From: Solirubrobacterales bacterium
Lineage (GTDB): Bacteria; Actinomycetota; Thermoleophilia; Solirubrobacterales; 70-9
Assembly: GCA_030152805.1 (NCBI GenBank)
Contig: JASLIG010000130.1
Coordinates: forward strand, 1 to 12,598
Direction of reading: 5' to 3'
DNA: 12,598 bases
A program made the translations under genes and the position numbers. How positions within the stretch are numbered: position 1 is the first letter of the stretch; the number at the start of each line of letters is the position of its first letter. Of the stretch, positions 12,365 through 12,598 are shown one piece after another. Below the pieces are notes generated by a model. It was not told where the DNA came from, did no database searches, and worked only from the letters and a program-made list of their open reading frames with translations.

Positions 12365-12598
12365 ATGGCAGACAAATCGGTCGCGGACCAACTCCGCGAG
12401 CTCGGCGTGAAAAATGCAAATGTCCTCGTGCGGATGGCCGAGCGCGGCCAGCTCCTTGCCCTGAGGTGCGAGATGCCGCAGTGCTACCACCACAAGGGGC
12501 GCGGCGCTTTCGATCCGGTCGGGACCCCGGGCAACAAGTGGACGCCCTCGCGCGACCACTACCCGACGCTCAAATCGGATGGCGGTAGGTTCGTCGCC
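12365..12598 (+). CDS. HNH-like Cys/His protein, N-terminal part (continues beyond right edge)
   Basis: Seventy-eight codons are present from ATG 12365 to the window end, without a stop. AGGA at 12354-12357 lies seven bases before the start. The first 30 residues look helical; then come R-C-E-M-P-Q-C-Y-H-H (C35, C40) and later S-R-D-H-Y-P-T-L-K-S-D-G-G-R (D64, H65). A Cys pair followed by D-H-x-P-x4-GG is the layout of HNH endonucleases and related zinc-bound folds, where a second Asn/His block and further Cys residues would follow beyond the edge. The spacing differs from textbook HNH enzymes, so it may be a non-catalytic zinc protein. It follows the 11600 gene on the same strand by 78 bases; a shared transcript is possible. 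Confidence 0.55.
   Translation, partial: MADKSVADQLRELGVKNANVLVRMAERGQLLALRCEMPQCYHHKGRGAFDPVGTPGNKWTPSRDHYPTLKSDGGRFVA

Overview
The window is GC-rich bacterial DNA. Strong GC-ending codon preference, GTG/TTG starts, likely leaderless genes, and the mix of winged-helix regulators, a Sec-exported RHS/YD-repeat protein and secreted proteins of a type I associate with soil Actinomycetota suggest Thermoleophilia (Solirubrobacterales-like). This placement is inference from style and remembered protein families, not from a marker gene.

Left part (1-2036): a mobile, partly decayed region. It holds the N-terminus of an IS481-like transposase running off the left edge, a small XRE-type repressor (221-418), and minus-strand remnants of a tyrosine recombinase and a nuclease-like protein. 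Interleaved with the remnants are four related copies of a 19-codon gene on the minus strand, called P1-P4 here (478-537, 1327-1386, 1598-1656, 1800-1859). Each has a very strong ribosome-binding site. P1, P2 and P4 have a small hairpin plus a GCTGACGA motif just upstream; P3 keeps a variant of the motif. All four have a GGGCC-type hairpin just downstream. P3 carries a one-base deletion. The peptides share M-x-[IVL]-x3-[GA]-x-V-x-P-x-[LV]-x-[IV]-x-K-[HQ]-x and match nothing I know. Between P2 and the recombinase remnant lies a 75-bp T-shaped palindrome: a long stem topped by two perfect hairpins. This micro-gene array is the best candidate for an undescribed system.

Middle (2037-9030): two winged-helix regulators (2037-2675, 2986-3339) precede a 1877-residue secreted RHS protein (3397-9030). 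It has a signal peptide, a DNRLRE-type domain, an RHS N-terminal region, YD repeats, the RHS-associated core, and a unique 154-residue tip. Base and codon use change near the core/tip junction, as expected when a toxin tip has been swapped.

Right (9031-12598): a five-helix membrane protein directly after the RHS gene, probably with its own leaderless promoter, is the candidate immunity protein. Next come a broken fragment that may be a displaced older tip, a 41-residue one-helix membrane ORF that overlaps a secreted or lipoprotein gene by ATGA, a gene-free stretch, a probably leaderless gene resembling the DUF7019/SAVMC3_10250 group, and the start of a Cys/His-rich, HNH-like gene cut by the right edge. 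No tRNA, rRNA or CRISPR array was seen.
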